A stretch of 64,000 nucleotides of DNA. It comes from Myxococcaceae bacterium JPH2. GTDB taxonomy: Bacteria; Myxococcota; Myxococcia; Myxococcales; Myxococcaceae. The notes beneath the pieces are model-generated. The model had not been told where the DNA came from. It made no database searches and saw nothing but the letters and a program-made list of their open reading frames with translations. Location: contig JAEMGR010000009.1 in NCBI GenBank assembly GCA_016458225.1, forward strand, positions 310,001 through 374,000. Direction: 5' to 3'. Of this stretch, positions 54,932-64,000 are shown in pieces; the first letter of the stretch is position 1; every line of letters begins with the position of its first letter. The position numbers were made by a program, and so were the translations under genes.

Positions 54932-55047
54932 TTTGGCGCGCGGATGGAAACACGCGGCGCGCGTTGCGTGCATTCTCTCTCCACGCGTGATGAGGGGGCC
55001 GCCGCCCCGCTTCGTCCGTGTCCTGTGATTCAAGTGGGGGGTATCCG

Positions 55048-55314
55048 ATGCCGTGGCTCGAGACCATTGTCATGTCCGCGCCAAAGTCCGGTCCCGCGCG
55101 AGCGAAACCTGTCCGGGACGAGGGCCGCCAACTGCGCGACTCACTGCTGGACTACCTCACGAAGCACGAGCTGCTCGACGGTGTTCGCTGGATGAGTGAA
55201 CCCGGACAGTTGCCGCTCGTGACGATGCACTGCACGCCTCAGGCGCAGGAGCGTCTGCGCAAGGCCGGGCAGTTCACGGTGGGCACCGGCATGCCGCTGG
55301 ACCTGCACGGCTGA
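55048..55314 (+). CDS. Small protein of unknown function
   Basis: An 88-residue protein; family not recognised. A Lys/Arg-rich stretch at 9-30 precedes helix RDSLLDYLTKHELLDGVRWM and strand LPLVTMHCTPQAQERL, and it ends with a Gly-rich phrase. The ATG has GGGGGGT upstream. It is convergent with the PARG gene (6 bases). The clean ribosome site and ordered helix/strand pattern suggest a real gene. Confidence 0.55.
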   Translation: MPWLETIVMSAPKSGPARAKPVRDEGRQLRDSLLDYLTKHELLDGVRWMSEPGQLPLVTMHCTPQAQERLRKAGQFTVGTGMPLDLHG

Positions 55315-55320
55315 AGCACC

Positions 55321-56133
55321 TCAGCCGAACCGCTCGCGGAAGGCCCGCTGATTGGGCCCTCCCGAGCCCCGCTCATAAACGGCGAAGACGACGCGCTCGA
55401 AGCGGCCCGGCAGCGCGCGCAGGCCCTGGGCGAAGGCCTCGGCCACGTCGCGCGGGTTGTTGCGGAACACGCCACAGCCCCACGCCCCCAGCACGAGCGT
55501 GCGGTGCCCTTGATGCGCCGCGACCTGGAGCACCTTGAGCGCGCGCGCGAACAGCACCTCGCGCAGCCTCGGGCCCACGCCTGCGTCCGCGCGCAGCGCC
55601 TGCCCCGCATTGGGCGCGGGCGCGGTCATGAGCGAGACGGAGAAGGGCCGCTCCAACAGCTCCAGCGACTCGTTGCGGAAGAACGGCACGTCGGGTGAGT
55701 AGATGACGTGGTCCGTGTACAGCAGCGTGCGCGCCTCGCGGTTCGCGTCGTAGTACTCGGGCTGCGTGACGAGGCACGCGTAGAGGGCCGAGCAGCGCGC
55801 CAGGTCCTCCTCCTGCGCCTTCGCCCCGCCGAGGAAGCCCCCTCCCGGGTTGCGCGCGGACGCGAAGTTGAGCGCGAGCACTCGCGCGCCCTCCATCTCC
55901 ACCAAGCGCCGCGCCGCCTCGCCCGTCTTCTCGGGCGTCACCTCGATGCGCATTCCTCCGCCGGGCGCATCGGGCAGCGCGAGGGACTCGAAGTCACCGG
56001 GCCGGTACAGCCGCGTCCCCTCGACGGCGTGCGACACGGCGTCGCGGATGGACACCTCCTGGCCGGACAGCGCCACGTAGGAGCCCCGCTTGGCGATGCG
56101 CACCGTCTCTTCGCCGATGTCCTCGAGTCCCAT
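55321..56133 (-). CDS. Bacterial-type poly(ADP-ribose) glycohydrolase (TIGR02452)
   Basis: A 270-residue macrodomain-fold protein. The signature is NFASARNPGGGFLGGAKAQEED at about residues 89-110: GGG, seven residues, then QEE, with the catalytic Glu in QEE. A later conserved part is LGAWGCGVFRNNPRDVAEAF. PARG-like enzymes remove ADP-ribose from proteins or other targets. Bacterial ones often stand alone, as here. It is preceded 15 bases upstream by a lectin-fold lipoprotein gene and converges on a small gene. No ADP-ribosyltransferase is in the window. Confidence 0.85.
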   Translation of the reverse strand: MGLEDIGEETVRIAKRGSYVALSGQEVSIRDAVSHAVEGTRLYRPGDFESLALPDAPGGGMRIEVTPEKTGEAARRLVEMEGARVLALNFASARNPGGGFLGGAKAQEEDLARCSALYACLVTQPEYYDANREARTLLYTDHVIYSPDVPFFRNESLELLERPFSVSLMTAPAPNAGQALRADAGVGPRLREVLFARALKVLQVAAHQGHRTLVLGAWGCGVFRNNPRDVAEAFAQGLRALPGRFERVVFAVYERGSGGPNQRAFRERFG

Positions 56134-56148
56134 GCGCCCGCGTGTCTC

Positions 56149-56970
56149 TCAGTTGCAGCCGATGCGCGTGGGCGCGACCGCGAGATCGTCGATCCACGTC
56201 TCGGAGTCCGAGTCGCCGTGCGGATGCACGAAGCCCCAGCCCACCGCGAAGTTGGTGAAGGGGCGCATGCCCACCTTGGGGAAGTCAAAGGCCTGCGTGC
56301 CATCCACCCAGACCTGCGCGTGGCCCGTGGTGTCCGTGGGCTTGGCGCGGCTCACGCCCCACTCGATGCACGTCCAGCGGCCCGCCTGCATCACCACCAC
56401 CGCGGGGTCCTCCAGGTTCCATCCCGTGCCCAGGATGCCGCTCCAGTCATCCAGCGCGAAGCCGCCGTTCTTCATCGCCTGGAGCTCGATTCCGCCCCAG
56501 TCATTGTCCTTGGGCGAGAAGAGGATGAAGAACGTCCCCATCACGCCCTCTTGCGGCACGCGCGCCAGGTACACCCACGCGCGCGTGTACAGCGTGGTGC
56601 CGAACGCGGGCATGTCCTTGCGGTAGTGCGCGATGGCCTGGGGATGATCCGGCGCGTCCTCGTGCAGGTTGTCCTCCGTCGTCACGTGCAACGCGCCCTT
56701 GCCGCCGTGCGCCCGCGTGCCGTCCACCGCGACGGTGGCGTGCTGCTTCTCGTCGGGCTCCTTCCAGCCGTTCTGCCCCTTCTCGAAGTCCTCGCAGAGG
56801 ATGGCGTTCGCGGGACACCCAGCGGACTGCTGCGGCGTGCCCGAGTCCACCTCCGACCCCGGAGTGCCACTGTCAGGCGTCTCGCCCTGAGGCTTCGAGT
56901 CACCGCAGGCCAGCATCCCGCCCATGGCGAGTCCGGCGACAATCACCGCCACTACCGATGTGGAGCGCAT
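56149..56970 (-). CDS. Lipoprotein with concanavalin/polysaccharide-lyase-like fold
   Basis: A 273-residue lipoprotein, lipobox MLAC near residue 22, then a Thr/Ser/Pro/Gly linker to about 50. The mature domain (52-273) has the beta-sandwich character of carbohydrate-binding proteins: CEDFEKGQNGWKEPD, TLYTRAWVYLARVPQEG, WTCIEWGV and HAQVWVDGTQAFDF, ending in ETWIDDLAV. Such phrases are common in ConA-like or polysaccharide-lyase relatives, but no catalytic residues can be assigned. Outer-membrane anchoring is likely. It is followed by the PARG gene. Confidence 0.75.
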   Translation of the reverse strand: MRSTSVVAVIVAGLAMGGMLACGDSKPQGETPDSGTPGSEVDSGTPQQSAGCPANAILCEDFEKGQNGWKEPDEKQHATVAVDGTRAHGGKGALHVTTEDNLHEDAPDHPQAIAHYRKDMPAFGTTLYTRAWVYLARVPQEGVMGTFFILFSPKDNDWGGIELQAMKNGGFALDDWSGILGTGWNLEDPAVVVMQAGRWTCIEWGVSRAKPTDTTGHAQVWVDGTQAFDFPKVGMRPFTNFAVGWGFVHPHGDSDSETWIDDLAVAPTRIGCN

Positions 56971-57116
56971 TCACTCTTCCAGAGCCGGGCGGCCTGGACG
57001 CACGCAAGCCCTCGCGAAATGTCGAAGGCGGGCCACCCGCATCCGGTCTGTCTAACACGGGCCCTTGGAGCGACGAACGGGGTCACCACGACCCTGCCCT
57101 CGAGGGTCAGGAGGCG

Positions 57117-58742
57117 TCACCGCACTCCGGCATCCGCCGGTGACACGGACGTGGCGAAGCGGCGGAAGAAGCTGTCGTCGTTCCAGCGCGGACGCTCGGC
57201 CCCATCCGCTACGGCGCGCGTCAGCACCGAGAGGAACTGAACGAATCGCGCCGCACCCTCCTGGTCCACCGGCTGTCGCACGTCATCCGAGGGCGCGTGA
57301 TAGCGCTCGGGGAACCACTGCTTCATCAATCGTTCGGCGGTCGAGCCCGGCTCGTAGCCGAACTTGAACGCGAGCGCGGGGATGCCCTCGCGAACAAACG
57401 AGTACTGATCGCTGCGGACGAACAAGAGGCGATCCGGCTCGGGATCCGCGAGCACCTTCACGCCCCGCTCCGCGGCCACCCGACGCAGCGGCTCGATGAG
57501 GGAGGACTCGTTCATGCCCAGCGCCACCACATGCGTGAAGGGCACCAGCGGCAGGAACATGTCCAGGTTCAAGTCCGCTACGCACGACGTCCCAGGCGCC
57601 GGAGGATGCTGCGCGAGGTAGCGCGACCCAAGGAGCCCCTTCTCCTCACCCGTCACCAGGGCGAACAGCACGGAGCGCCGGGGCCTCACGGGCGCCTGAG
57701 CCAGGGCACGCGCCACCTCCAGCACCGCGGCCACGCCCGAGGCGTTGTCCATGGCGCCGTTATAGATGCGGTCCCCTCGCACGGGCTCGCCCACGCCCAG
57801 GTGATCCAGATGCGCGGAGACGATGACGTACTCGCGCGACAGCACCGGATCCGTGCCGGGCAGCACGCCCACCACGTTGACGGACGTCACGGGCTCGGTC
57901 GCAATGTCGAGCGTGGCTCGCAGGCGCCAGGGCAGCTCGAACTTCGGCAGCGGCTTGCCATCATTCGCGAGCGCCACCAACTCGTTGTAGGAGTGTGGCG
58001 CCCCCTCGAACCACACGCCGGCCCGCGTGGCATTCACGCTGACCTGCACCTTCAGGCGAGTCCCCTCCTGCAGCGCGGGCTCGGCGAAGGTCATCGCGGG
58101 ATTCTTTCGGGCCGCCGCGGTGCGCTCCCAGGGGACCTCGATGTACTTCGGGTTCTGGAGCATCACCACGCCCACGGCCCCCAGCCGCTCGAGCACCGCC
58201 GCGCGCTCCGTCCACGAGCCATGGTGCGCGCGCTGCACGCCCGACACGTCCCGCGGTCCCCCACCCACGAGGATGACCGCCACCTTGCCCCGGAGGTCCA
58301 GGCCGGCGAAGTCGTCATGCCCCGCCTCGGGCATGGACAGCCCCTGCCCCACGAAGACGAGCGGCGCATCCACCGAGCCCGTCGCCCCCGTGCGCGACAC
58401 CAGGATGGCATCCAGGCCCAGCGTCAACGCCTTCTCCCGCCCATCCCGCGCGAGCGACAGCCGCGACTTCTCCTCCACGAGCCGCCGCGAGCGCAGCGCG
58501 ACCTCCTGGTAGTAGCCACTCGGGAACGCGGGCTTCACGCCGAGCGACGCCAGCGTGTCCGCCACATAGGCCGCGGCCTTCCGGTGGCCCTCGCTGCCAG
58601 TGGCGCGGCCCTCCAGCGCATCGCTCGCGAGGAACTCCACGTGCGACCACCAGCGCGCCGCGTCGGACGGCGGTGGGGATTCAGCCCCCGCCCCAGACGC
58701 CACCAACAGCCCGAGAACGGCGAGGACGGCGGCACGGCGCAT
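57117..58742 (-). CDS. M28-family aminopeptidase-like protein
   Basis: A 541-residue secreted zinc peptidase. A signal peptide spans about residues 1-20. A PA-type inserted domain (about 120-240, GLDLRGKVAVILVGGGPRD) precedes the catalytic part. Zinc ligands and catalytic acids appear in order: SAHLDHLG (His, Asp-adjacent), GAMDNASG (bridging Asp), TGEEKGLLGS (catalytic Glu), DLNLDMF (Asp) and ERYHAPSDD (His). Family members hydrolyse amino-terminal residues. ATG at 58742 begins a normal signal sequence; the frame upstream to 58805 has no export signal. Confidence 0.9.
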   Translation of the reverse strand: MRRAAVLAVLGLLVASGAGAESPPPSDAARWWSHVEFLASDALEGRATGSEGHRKAAAYVADTLASLGVKPAFPSGYYQEVALRSRRLVEEKSRLSLARDGREKALTLGLDAILVSRTGATGSVDAPLVFVGQGLSMPEAGHDDFAGLDLRGKVAVILVGGGPRDVSGVQRAHHGSWTERAAVLERLGAVGVVMLQNPKYIEVPWERTAAARKNPAMTFAEPALQEGTRLKVQVSVNATRAGVWFEGAPHSYNELVALANDGKPLPKFELPWRLRATLDIATEPVTSVNVVGVLPGTDPVLSREYVIVSAHLDHLGVGEPVRGDRIYNGAMDNASGVAAVLEVARALAQAPVRPRRSVLFALVTGEEKGLLGSRYLAQHPPAPGTSCVADLNLDMFLPLVPFTHVVALGMNESSLIEPLRRVAAERGVKVLADPEPDRLLFVRSDQYSFVREGIPALAFKFGYEPGSTAERLMKQWFPERYHAPSDDVRQPVDQEGAARFVQFLSVLTRAVADGAERPRWNDDSFFRRFATSVSPADAGVR

Positions 58743-58822
58743 GGAGGGCTCGCTTTCGTGGAGGGAACCGGGGCTGACAACCCTCACAGTGGGGGGACAT
58801 TCCAAGTCCCCTCCGCGGGCCT

Positions 58823-60850
58823 TCAGGAGGGCTGGCCCAGCCTACGCCCTCGGGCCTCGGCGAGCGTACGCGCATCGAGCAGCACGGCCACCTTCTCCTG
58901 CGCGGAGAGGGGCTCGGGCACCGGGGCCAGCAGCTTGCGTCGACCGGAGGCGAGCGCGCCGGCCACTCCCGACAACGCGGGCTGCTCGTCCAAGAGGGCC
59001 AGGTGGAGCGTATGGGCCCGAGCGTCCGACAGGACGTGGTCCACGGCATCCTCCACCGTCGCGGCGCCGTCCTCGGTCAGCACCTGCGCGCGCGCCAGCA
59101 CGGCCGGAGGCGCCACTTCCTCGGGGATGAGGAAGAGCCCGTGCTGCTCGGCCCACAGCCCCAGCGACGCGCGCGCGGTGAAGACAGACAGCGGGATGGA
59201 CAGCAGGAGCCCCGCCACCACCGGCGCGGCCCACGCCAGCAAGCCCGGAGAGAACACCCAGAGCAGCACCCCGAGCCCCACGCCCACGGCGGTGTGCACC
59301 GCGTGGCGCCGGGCAGCCTCGGCCCAGGGCAGGTCCGCGTCATCCCGCTGCTGGCTCGACCACGACACGCGGTAGCCCAGGATGGTGCCGAACACGAAGT
59401 GCGACTGGAACAGCATCATCACGGGCGCAAGCAGCGTGGACAGCACGCCTTCGATGAGCACGCTGAGCAGCAGTCGTGCCCGCCCGCCCATGTTCGCCGC
59501 CACGTCCGAGCGCGCGAACACCAGCGCGACCCCGAGCAGCCGAGGCAGCCACAACATCGCCAGCGACACGGCCATCAAGCGCAGCGCGGCCGGTGAGTCG
59601 AAGGTCGCGCCGCTGGCCAGGACCGCGTCCACGCTCCCGAACCGCGAGGGCTGCGTGAGCCACGCGTGCGCCGCGGACACGAGCCCCGCCACGAGGAAGA
59701 GCAGCCACAAGGGCGAGGCCACATAGGACATCACGCCCATCAGGAAGTGCGCCCGACTCATCGGGTGCAGTCCGCCCGCGAGCACCAGGCTCAAGTGCTG
59801 GAGGTTGCCCTGGCACCAGCGCCGATCTCGCTGCGCGTACGTCAGCAGGTTGGGTGGGGGCTGCTCGTAGCTGCCGCCCATGTCCGCGAGCAACCAGACG
59901 GTGTAGCCCGCGCGGCGCATCAGCGCGGCCTCGACGAAGTCATGGCTCAGGATGTGGCCACCGAAGGGCTGCTGCCCGGGCAGCACCGGCAGGCCGCAGT
60001 GCTCGATGAACGCCGCCATGCGCAGGATGGCGTTGTGGCCCCAGTAGTTGGACTCGCCGAGCTGCCACGCCGCCGCGCCCGCGGCCACCACGGGGCCATA
60101 CACGCGACCCGCGAACTGCTGGAGCCGCGCGAACAACGTGGAGCGCCCCACGCACAGGGGCGGCGCCTGCAGGATGCCCGCGCCCGGGTTCAGCTCCATC
60201 AGCCGCGCCATGCGCACCACGGTGGCGCCGTCCATCAAGCTGTCCGCGTCGAGGACGAACAGGAAGTCGTGGCGGCGCCCCCAGCGCTCGCAGAACTCGG
60301 TCAGGTTGCCGGCCTTCTTGCCGGTGTTGTCCGTCCGGCGGCGATAGAAGATGCGCCCCTGCCCGCCCACGCGCCGGCACAGCTCGGACCAGGCCAGCTC
60401 CTCGGCCACCCAGGCTTCGGCCCGCGTCGAGTCGCTCAGCACATAGAAGTCGAAGGCGTCGATATGGCCCGTCGCCGCGATGGACTCGTACGTGGCCTGC
60501 ACGTGCGCGAAGACGGCCGCCGGGTCCTCGTTGTGGATGGGCATCACCACCGCGGTGCGGCTCTGCAGCGGAGCCGCCTCCCGCTCGGCGTCTGGCCAAC
60601 GCAAGCCCGGCACGCGCCGCCCCGAGGCCAACTGCACGAAGCCCGCGACCGCCGCCCAGAAGGACAGCGCGATCCACGCGAAGCACGGGGTGAACAGCGC
60701 CAGGACGACCCACTCGGGCGCGGTGGTCCCTCCCGCGCTCAACAATCGGGACATCTCCACCGCCGCGCCCAGCGTGGAGGCTCCCGCGAGGCCGAGCACC
60801 CACGCGCGGCGGAGCCCGGTCGAGCCGGGCGAGAACGAATGGGCCTGCAT
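58823..60850 (-). CDS. opgH: Glucans biosynthesis glucosyltransferase OpgH (MdoH)
   Basis: A 675-residue membrane glucosyltransferase making the beta-1,2-linked backbone of osmoregulated periplasmic glucans. A GT2 core lies between helices: VVMPIHNEDP at 101-110, the DxD motif VLDADS with D201-D203, the acceptor-site acid in LSHDF (Asp304), and QRDRRW at 340-345. N-terminal helices are at 17-70 and a group of helices follows at 365-590. UDP-glucose is the expected donor. ATG at 60850. It follows the small intervening gene by 16 bases, and that in turn overlaps opgG. Confidence 0.93.
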   Translation of the reverse strand: MQAHSFSPGSTGLRRAWVLGLAGASTLGAAVEMSRLLSAGGTTAPEWVVLALFTPCFAWIALSFWAAVAGFVQLASGRRVPGLRWPDAEREAAPLQSRTAVVMPIHNEDPAAVFAHVQATYESIAATGHIDAFDFYVLSDSTRAEAWVAEELAWSELCRRVGGQGRIFYRRRTDNTGKKAGNLTEFCERWGRRHDFLFVLDADSLMDGATVVRMARLMELNPGAGILQAPPLCVGRSTLFARLQQFAGRVYGPVVAAGAAAWQLGESNYWGHNAILRMAAFIEHCGLPVLPGQQPFGGHILSHDFVEAALMRRAGYTVWLLADMGGSYEQPPPNLLTYAQRDRRWCQGNLQHLSLVLAGGLHPMSRAHFLMGVMSYVASPLWLLFLVAGLVSAAHAWLTQPSRFGSVDAVLASGATFDSPAALRLMAVSLAMLWLPRLLGVALVFARSDVAANMGGRARLLLSVLIEGVLSTLLAPVMMLFQSHFVFGTILGYRVSWSSQQRDDADLPWAEAARRHAVHTAVGVGLGVLLWVFSPGLLAWAAPVVAGLLLSIPLSVFTARASLGLWAEQHGLFLIPEEVAPPAVLARAQVLTEDGAATVEDAVDHVLSDARAHTLHLALLDEQPALSGVAGALASGRRKLLAPVPEPLSAQEKVAVLLDARTLAEARGRRLGQPS

Positions 60851-60866
60851 GGGGACCTTGTCGATA

Positions 60867-61364
60867 TCAGGGCGAGGTGGAGACGCCCGGCTGGCCGAGC
60901 CGCAGCCACCGCCGCAGCATCTCCGCCAGCGGGTTGAGCACCAACACCTGCTCGGGCATCACGGAGGGCGCGGAGAGCGGCACGGGCACGGGCACCGCGG
61001 CGCGGAACGTCCGGCGCCAGGCCTCAGGCAGATGGCGCGGCTCACGCACGAGGACGTCTGCGCCCAGGCGAGCGCCATCGACGAGAACGAAGGCCGCGCG
61101 GCCACGGGAGAGCAGCTTGCCGCTCGCGTGCGCTGGTCCGAGCAGCTCGCCCAGCCACGCCTCCACGCGCTCGCGGGCCAGCGCCAGGGCCATGTCCGGC
61201 GAGACACCCGCGCCGCGCGCCGACAGCACCCAACCCGCCAGCCGCTCCAGGTCAGCGCGAGCGGTGAAGCCGAAGTCGCGGAAGAAGGCGTCGAGCGCGT
61301 TGCGAGTGTCCTGGCGATCCGCGAACAGGATGGGCGCGGACAGGCGGGAGGGCAGCAGCGTCAC
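60867..61364 (-). CDS. Unknown protein inserted between opgG and opgH
   Basis: A 165-residue protein of no recognised family. It is helical and Arg/Ala-rich, without signal peptide or membrane helix (DRQDTRNALDAFFRDFGFTA, LALARERVEAWLGELLGPAH). A Pro/Val-rich piece follows at about 130 and a C-terminal helix (LNPLAEMLRRWLRLGQ). GTG at 61364 overlaps the opgG stop as GTGA; a GTG nine bases earlier is an alternative. Its position between two glucan genes, with tight coupling, suggests a role in their product. Confidence 0.65.
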   Translation of the reverse strand: MTLLPSRLSAPILFADRQDTRNALDAFFRDFGFTARADLERLAGWVLSARGAGVSPDMALALARERVEAWLGELLGPAHASGKLLSRGRAAFVLVDGARLGADVLVREPRHLPEAWRRTFRAAVPVPVPLSAPSVMPEQVLVLNPLAEMLRRWLRLGQPGVSTSP

Positions 61365-62899
61365 GGAATCCACAGGTCGCTCCAGGTCTCGGTGAGAGTC
61401 TCGGAACCGCGTTTCAGGAAGCAGCGGAGCTCGACGGGGGCGTCCCCGTCAGGCACCAGCTCAAAAGTGGCGCGCCAGCCGCCCGTCACGGCGTGGGGCT
61501 GCGCGATGGGATGCAACACCTGGCCCCGCGAGGCGGTGACGACAGCCTCCACGGGACCCTCCGCGCTCGAAGCCGCGCGGGTGAAGTCGATGACGAAGCG
61601 CCGGGCGCCCTTCACGCTGCCCGCCGCGACGCGCGTGGCGGACACGCCGCCCGGAGTCGGGACACCCTGCGGCGACGCGCCCCAGGACAGGCGGTAGGCG
61701 AAGCGCAGCGCGGTGCCCGGGACGACGGGCGCGTCCGGAACCCAGAACGCGACGATGTTGTCGTCCATCTCGCTCGCGGTCGGGATCTCCACCAGCCGCA
61801 CCGAGCCAGGCCCCCAATCCCCCACCGGCTCCACCCAAGCGCTCGGGCGCAGCTCGTAGCGCGCCTCCAGGTCCTCGTAGCTCGCGAAGGACTGGTCCCG
61901 CTGCAAGAGCCCGAAGCCGCGCGGGTTGTCCGCCCGGAAGCTGGCGACGCTCAGGTGAGCGGGGTTCTCCAGGGGGCGCCACAGCTTCTCGCCCTCCTTC
62001 ATCCAGATGGCGAGCCCGTCCGAGTCGTGCACCTCGGGGCGGAAGTCATCGAACGTGCCCCGGTCGTTCTCGCCGAACTGGTACATGCTGGTGAGAGGCG
62101 CCATGCCGAGCTGCCGCACGCCCTTGCGCGCGAAGAGCGACACCTCCACCTCCATGACCGTCCGCTCGCCCGGATGGATGACGAAGCGGTACGCGCCGGC
62201 CACGCTCGGACTGTCCAGGAGCGCATGGACGACCACGCGCGACTCGCCCGGCACCGGCGTCTCCAGCCAGAACTCACGGAACGACGGGAACTCCTCACCG
62301 CCCGGCAGCCCGGTGTCGATGGAAAGGCCACGCGCGGACAGCCCGTAGCGGTTGCCCTGCCCCAGCCCGCGGAAGTAGCTGGCCCCCAGGAACGCCACCA
62401 GCTCGTCCATGACGTCGGGCCGGTTGAGCGGATACGCCAGCCGGAAGCCCGCGAACCCCTCGGACTTCGCGAGCGGCGGCACCTTCACGAGCGGCCCGTA
62501 GGTGAAGAGCGAAGGCGAGAAGGGAACGGGCCGCGAGCGGCCGCCGTCCACCACGTTCATCGCCACCGGGCGCGGAAAGAAGAGACCCGGGTGGAAGAAC
62601 TGTGCCTGGAAGGGCAGCCCCGCGGAGCGCCACAGCGCCTGGTCCGCGCGATAGCGGATGTCGCGATAGGCGTCGTAGGACAGGTTCGCGTACTCGGGGG
62701 GAACCCCCACGGGCGGCTCGCGGTAGGGCCGCGCGGCCAGGGCCCGGGCACGCTCACGGACCACCTCGGCGGAGAACGCCACCGTCCCGCTCGCTCGCGC
62801 CCCCGGAGTCGCGGCCTCCCCGCCAAAGCAGGCAAGCAGCACCACGAGGCATCCCCCGAGCACCCACGAGCGACGCGACGATGGCTGCCACTGCTTCAA
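61361..62899 (-). CDS. opgG: Periplasmic glucans biosynthesis protein OpgG (MdoG)
   Basis: A 512-residue protein that modifies the OPG backbone in the periplasm. Typical OpgG phrases are YDAYRDIRYRADQALWRSAG, GSRPVPFSP-type strands, VRQLGMAPLTSMYQFGEND, GLAIWMKEGEKLWRPLENP and EMDDNIVAFWVPD. The TTG start at 62899 is supported by GGAGGAG seven bases before. A hydrophobic signal (WVLGGCLVVLLACFGGEAA) follows; it contains LLAC, so lipidation is possible, which would be unusual. First gene of opgG-orf-opgH. Confidence 0.92.
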   Translation of the reverse strand: MKQWQPSSRRSWVLGGCLVVLLACFGGEAATPGARASGTVAFSAEVVRERARALAARPYREPPVGVPPEYANLSYDAYRDIRYRADQALWRSAGLPFQAQFFHPGLFFPRPVAMNVVDGGRSRPVPFSPSLFTYGPLVKVPPLAKSEGFAGFRLAYPLNRPDVMDELVAFLGASYFRGLGQGNRYGLSARGLSIDTGLPGGEEFPSFREFWLETPVPGESRVVVHALLDSPSVAGAYRFVIHPGERTVMEVEVSLFARKGVRQLGMAPLTSMYQFGENDRGTFDDFRPEVHDSDGLAIWMKEGEKLWRPLENPAHLSVASFRADNPRGFGLLQRDQSFASYEDLEARYELRPSAWVEPVGDWGPGSVRLVEIPTASEMDDNIVAFWVPDAPVVPGTALRFAYRLSWGASPQGVPTPGGVSATRVAAGSVKGARRFVIDFTRAASSAEGPVEAVVTASRGQVLHPIAQPHAVTGGWRATFELVPDGDAPVELRCFLKRGSETLTETWSDLWIP

Positions 62900-63478
62900 G
62901 AAGGCACTCCTCCAGGCGGCCGCGGGAACGCGGCGCAATGCGGCAGGCCCCTCGCAACACACGTGCCATGCGTCAGGACCGCCCCATGCCCCGGCGAGTC
63001 CCGGGGGAAGACCTCGCCACCTCCTTGCGCCCCCAAGCGCTTTCGCCCCAGACACGCACTCAAAGCGAACAACGCCAGCTCGCGAAGTGAACGAGCTGTG
63101 GAGGAGAGGGGCAACACCTCCAGGCTTGCTGTCCGATTCCTCCACAGCAGGACAGGGCGTAGCTGCTGCATCCCATTAGGCGGCACGCCATTCCACGCGT
63201 GTCAGCCCCCCTGACGCGGGGAGCGAGGGAGCGAGCCGCAGGGCGCCCGGCCGAAAGGATTTCCCGCGACAAGGCAGCGCGAAGCGGGCAGTGTGCGCCG
63301 CCGTCAGCGCCCCGGAATGCTCCGGGGCGGGCTGCTTGTTCCACCAGTTCTCAGGCGCTTCGGGCCATCGGGTCCGACCGCGCACCGCCCAGGCGCCCTC
63401 GATTTCCGAGCGAGCGCGCTGCGCGGGCGGCCCTCCACCCGGGAGGGACCGCGCCACCCTCACTCGCTTCAGGACCTC
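62900..63478. other. Intergenic region between opgG and the helicase gene
   Basis: A 579-bp divergent region with no convincing gene; long frames here are fragments with high Arg/Pro and no conserved content. It should hold the promoters of opgG and the helicase, but no clear -35/-10 pair was found. The only notable structure is a hairpin at 63309-63328. Confidence 0.5.
63309..63328 (+). other. Hairpin in the helicase leader region
   Basis: GCCCCGGA-ATGC-TCCGGGGC, a perfect eight-base stem with a four-base loop, 151 bases before the helicase ATG. It may be an RNA leader structure or an upstream terminator. Confidence 0.4.

Positions 63479-64000
<522 letters not shown>

Noticed and set aside
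61493-63214. A 573-codon plus-strand open frame
   Set aside because: Antisense of opgG and its leader; no recognisable domain, and the opgG frame is well supported.

Overview
The window is a GC-rich, densely coding chromosomal segment from a myxobacterium of the Myxococcus/Corallococcus/Pyxidicoccus type (Cystobacterineae). The diagnosis rests on a complete frizzy (frz) chemosensory locus in its Myxococcus xanthus gene order. Codons end strongly in G/C, TTG and GTG starts are frequent, and there are many lipoproteins of unknown function. I saw no rRNA, tRNA, CRISPR array, prophage or insertion sequence.

Left part (1-17061). The window opens on the tail of a probable carotenoid oxygenase. A minus-strand run follows: hemB, a DUF4177-like protein, an RDD membrane protein and a tandem ATP-grasp ligase. 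A plus-strand ABC transporter operon (ATPase, permease, membrane-anchored accessory) leads to a very large membrane-fused spermidine-synthase-like protein. Then come a nitronate-monooxygenase-like enzyme, a DUF1015 protein, a repeat-containing membrane protein, a class II photolyase and a small PHA-system protein.

Centre (17066-32462). frzF, frzG, frzE, frzCD, frzB and frzA are on the minus strand, with a recognisable sigma70-type promoter before frzA. frzZ is divergent. Further on are a TPR lipoprotein, a radical SAM protein, alanine dehydrogenase (ald), an RpoE1-type ECF sigma factor with its zinc-finger membrane partner, and frzS. FrzCD (receptor), FrzA/FrzB (couplers), FrzE (kinase with a fused receiver), FrzF/FrzG (methylation) and FrzZ (output) set the reversal frequency of gliding cells; FrzS acts in type IV pilus motility.

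Right part (32512-64000). A HEAT-like protein, coaX, birA and two lipoproteins are followed by a gap of about 560 bp carrying imperfect tandem repeats. Next is a HARE-HTH/Mrr-like protein with an acidic and arginine-rich tail, divergent from a PQQ-type beta-propeller protein. Beyond are a MetX-like hydrolase without its nucleophile, udk, a two-domain DUF692 (MNIO) protein, a VWA lipoprotein, a GNAT protein, a YfhO-like membrane protein, a secreted protein, a PAS histidine kinase, a bacterial PARG, a lectin-fold lipoprotein and an M28 peptidase. An osmoregulated periplasmic glucan operon (opgG-orf-opgH) and the start of a DEAD-box helicase gene close the window.

The best candidates for undescribed biology are the HARE-HTH/Mrr-like protein with its 3' repeat array, the DUF692 fusion with no obvious precursor peptide, the tandem ATP-grasp protein and the extra ORF inside the glucan operon.
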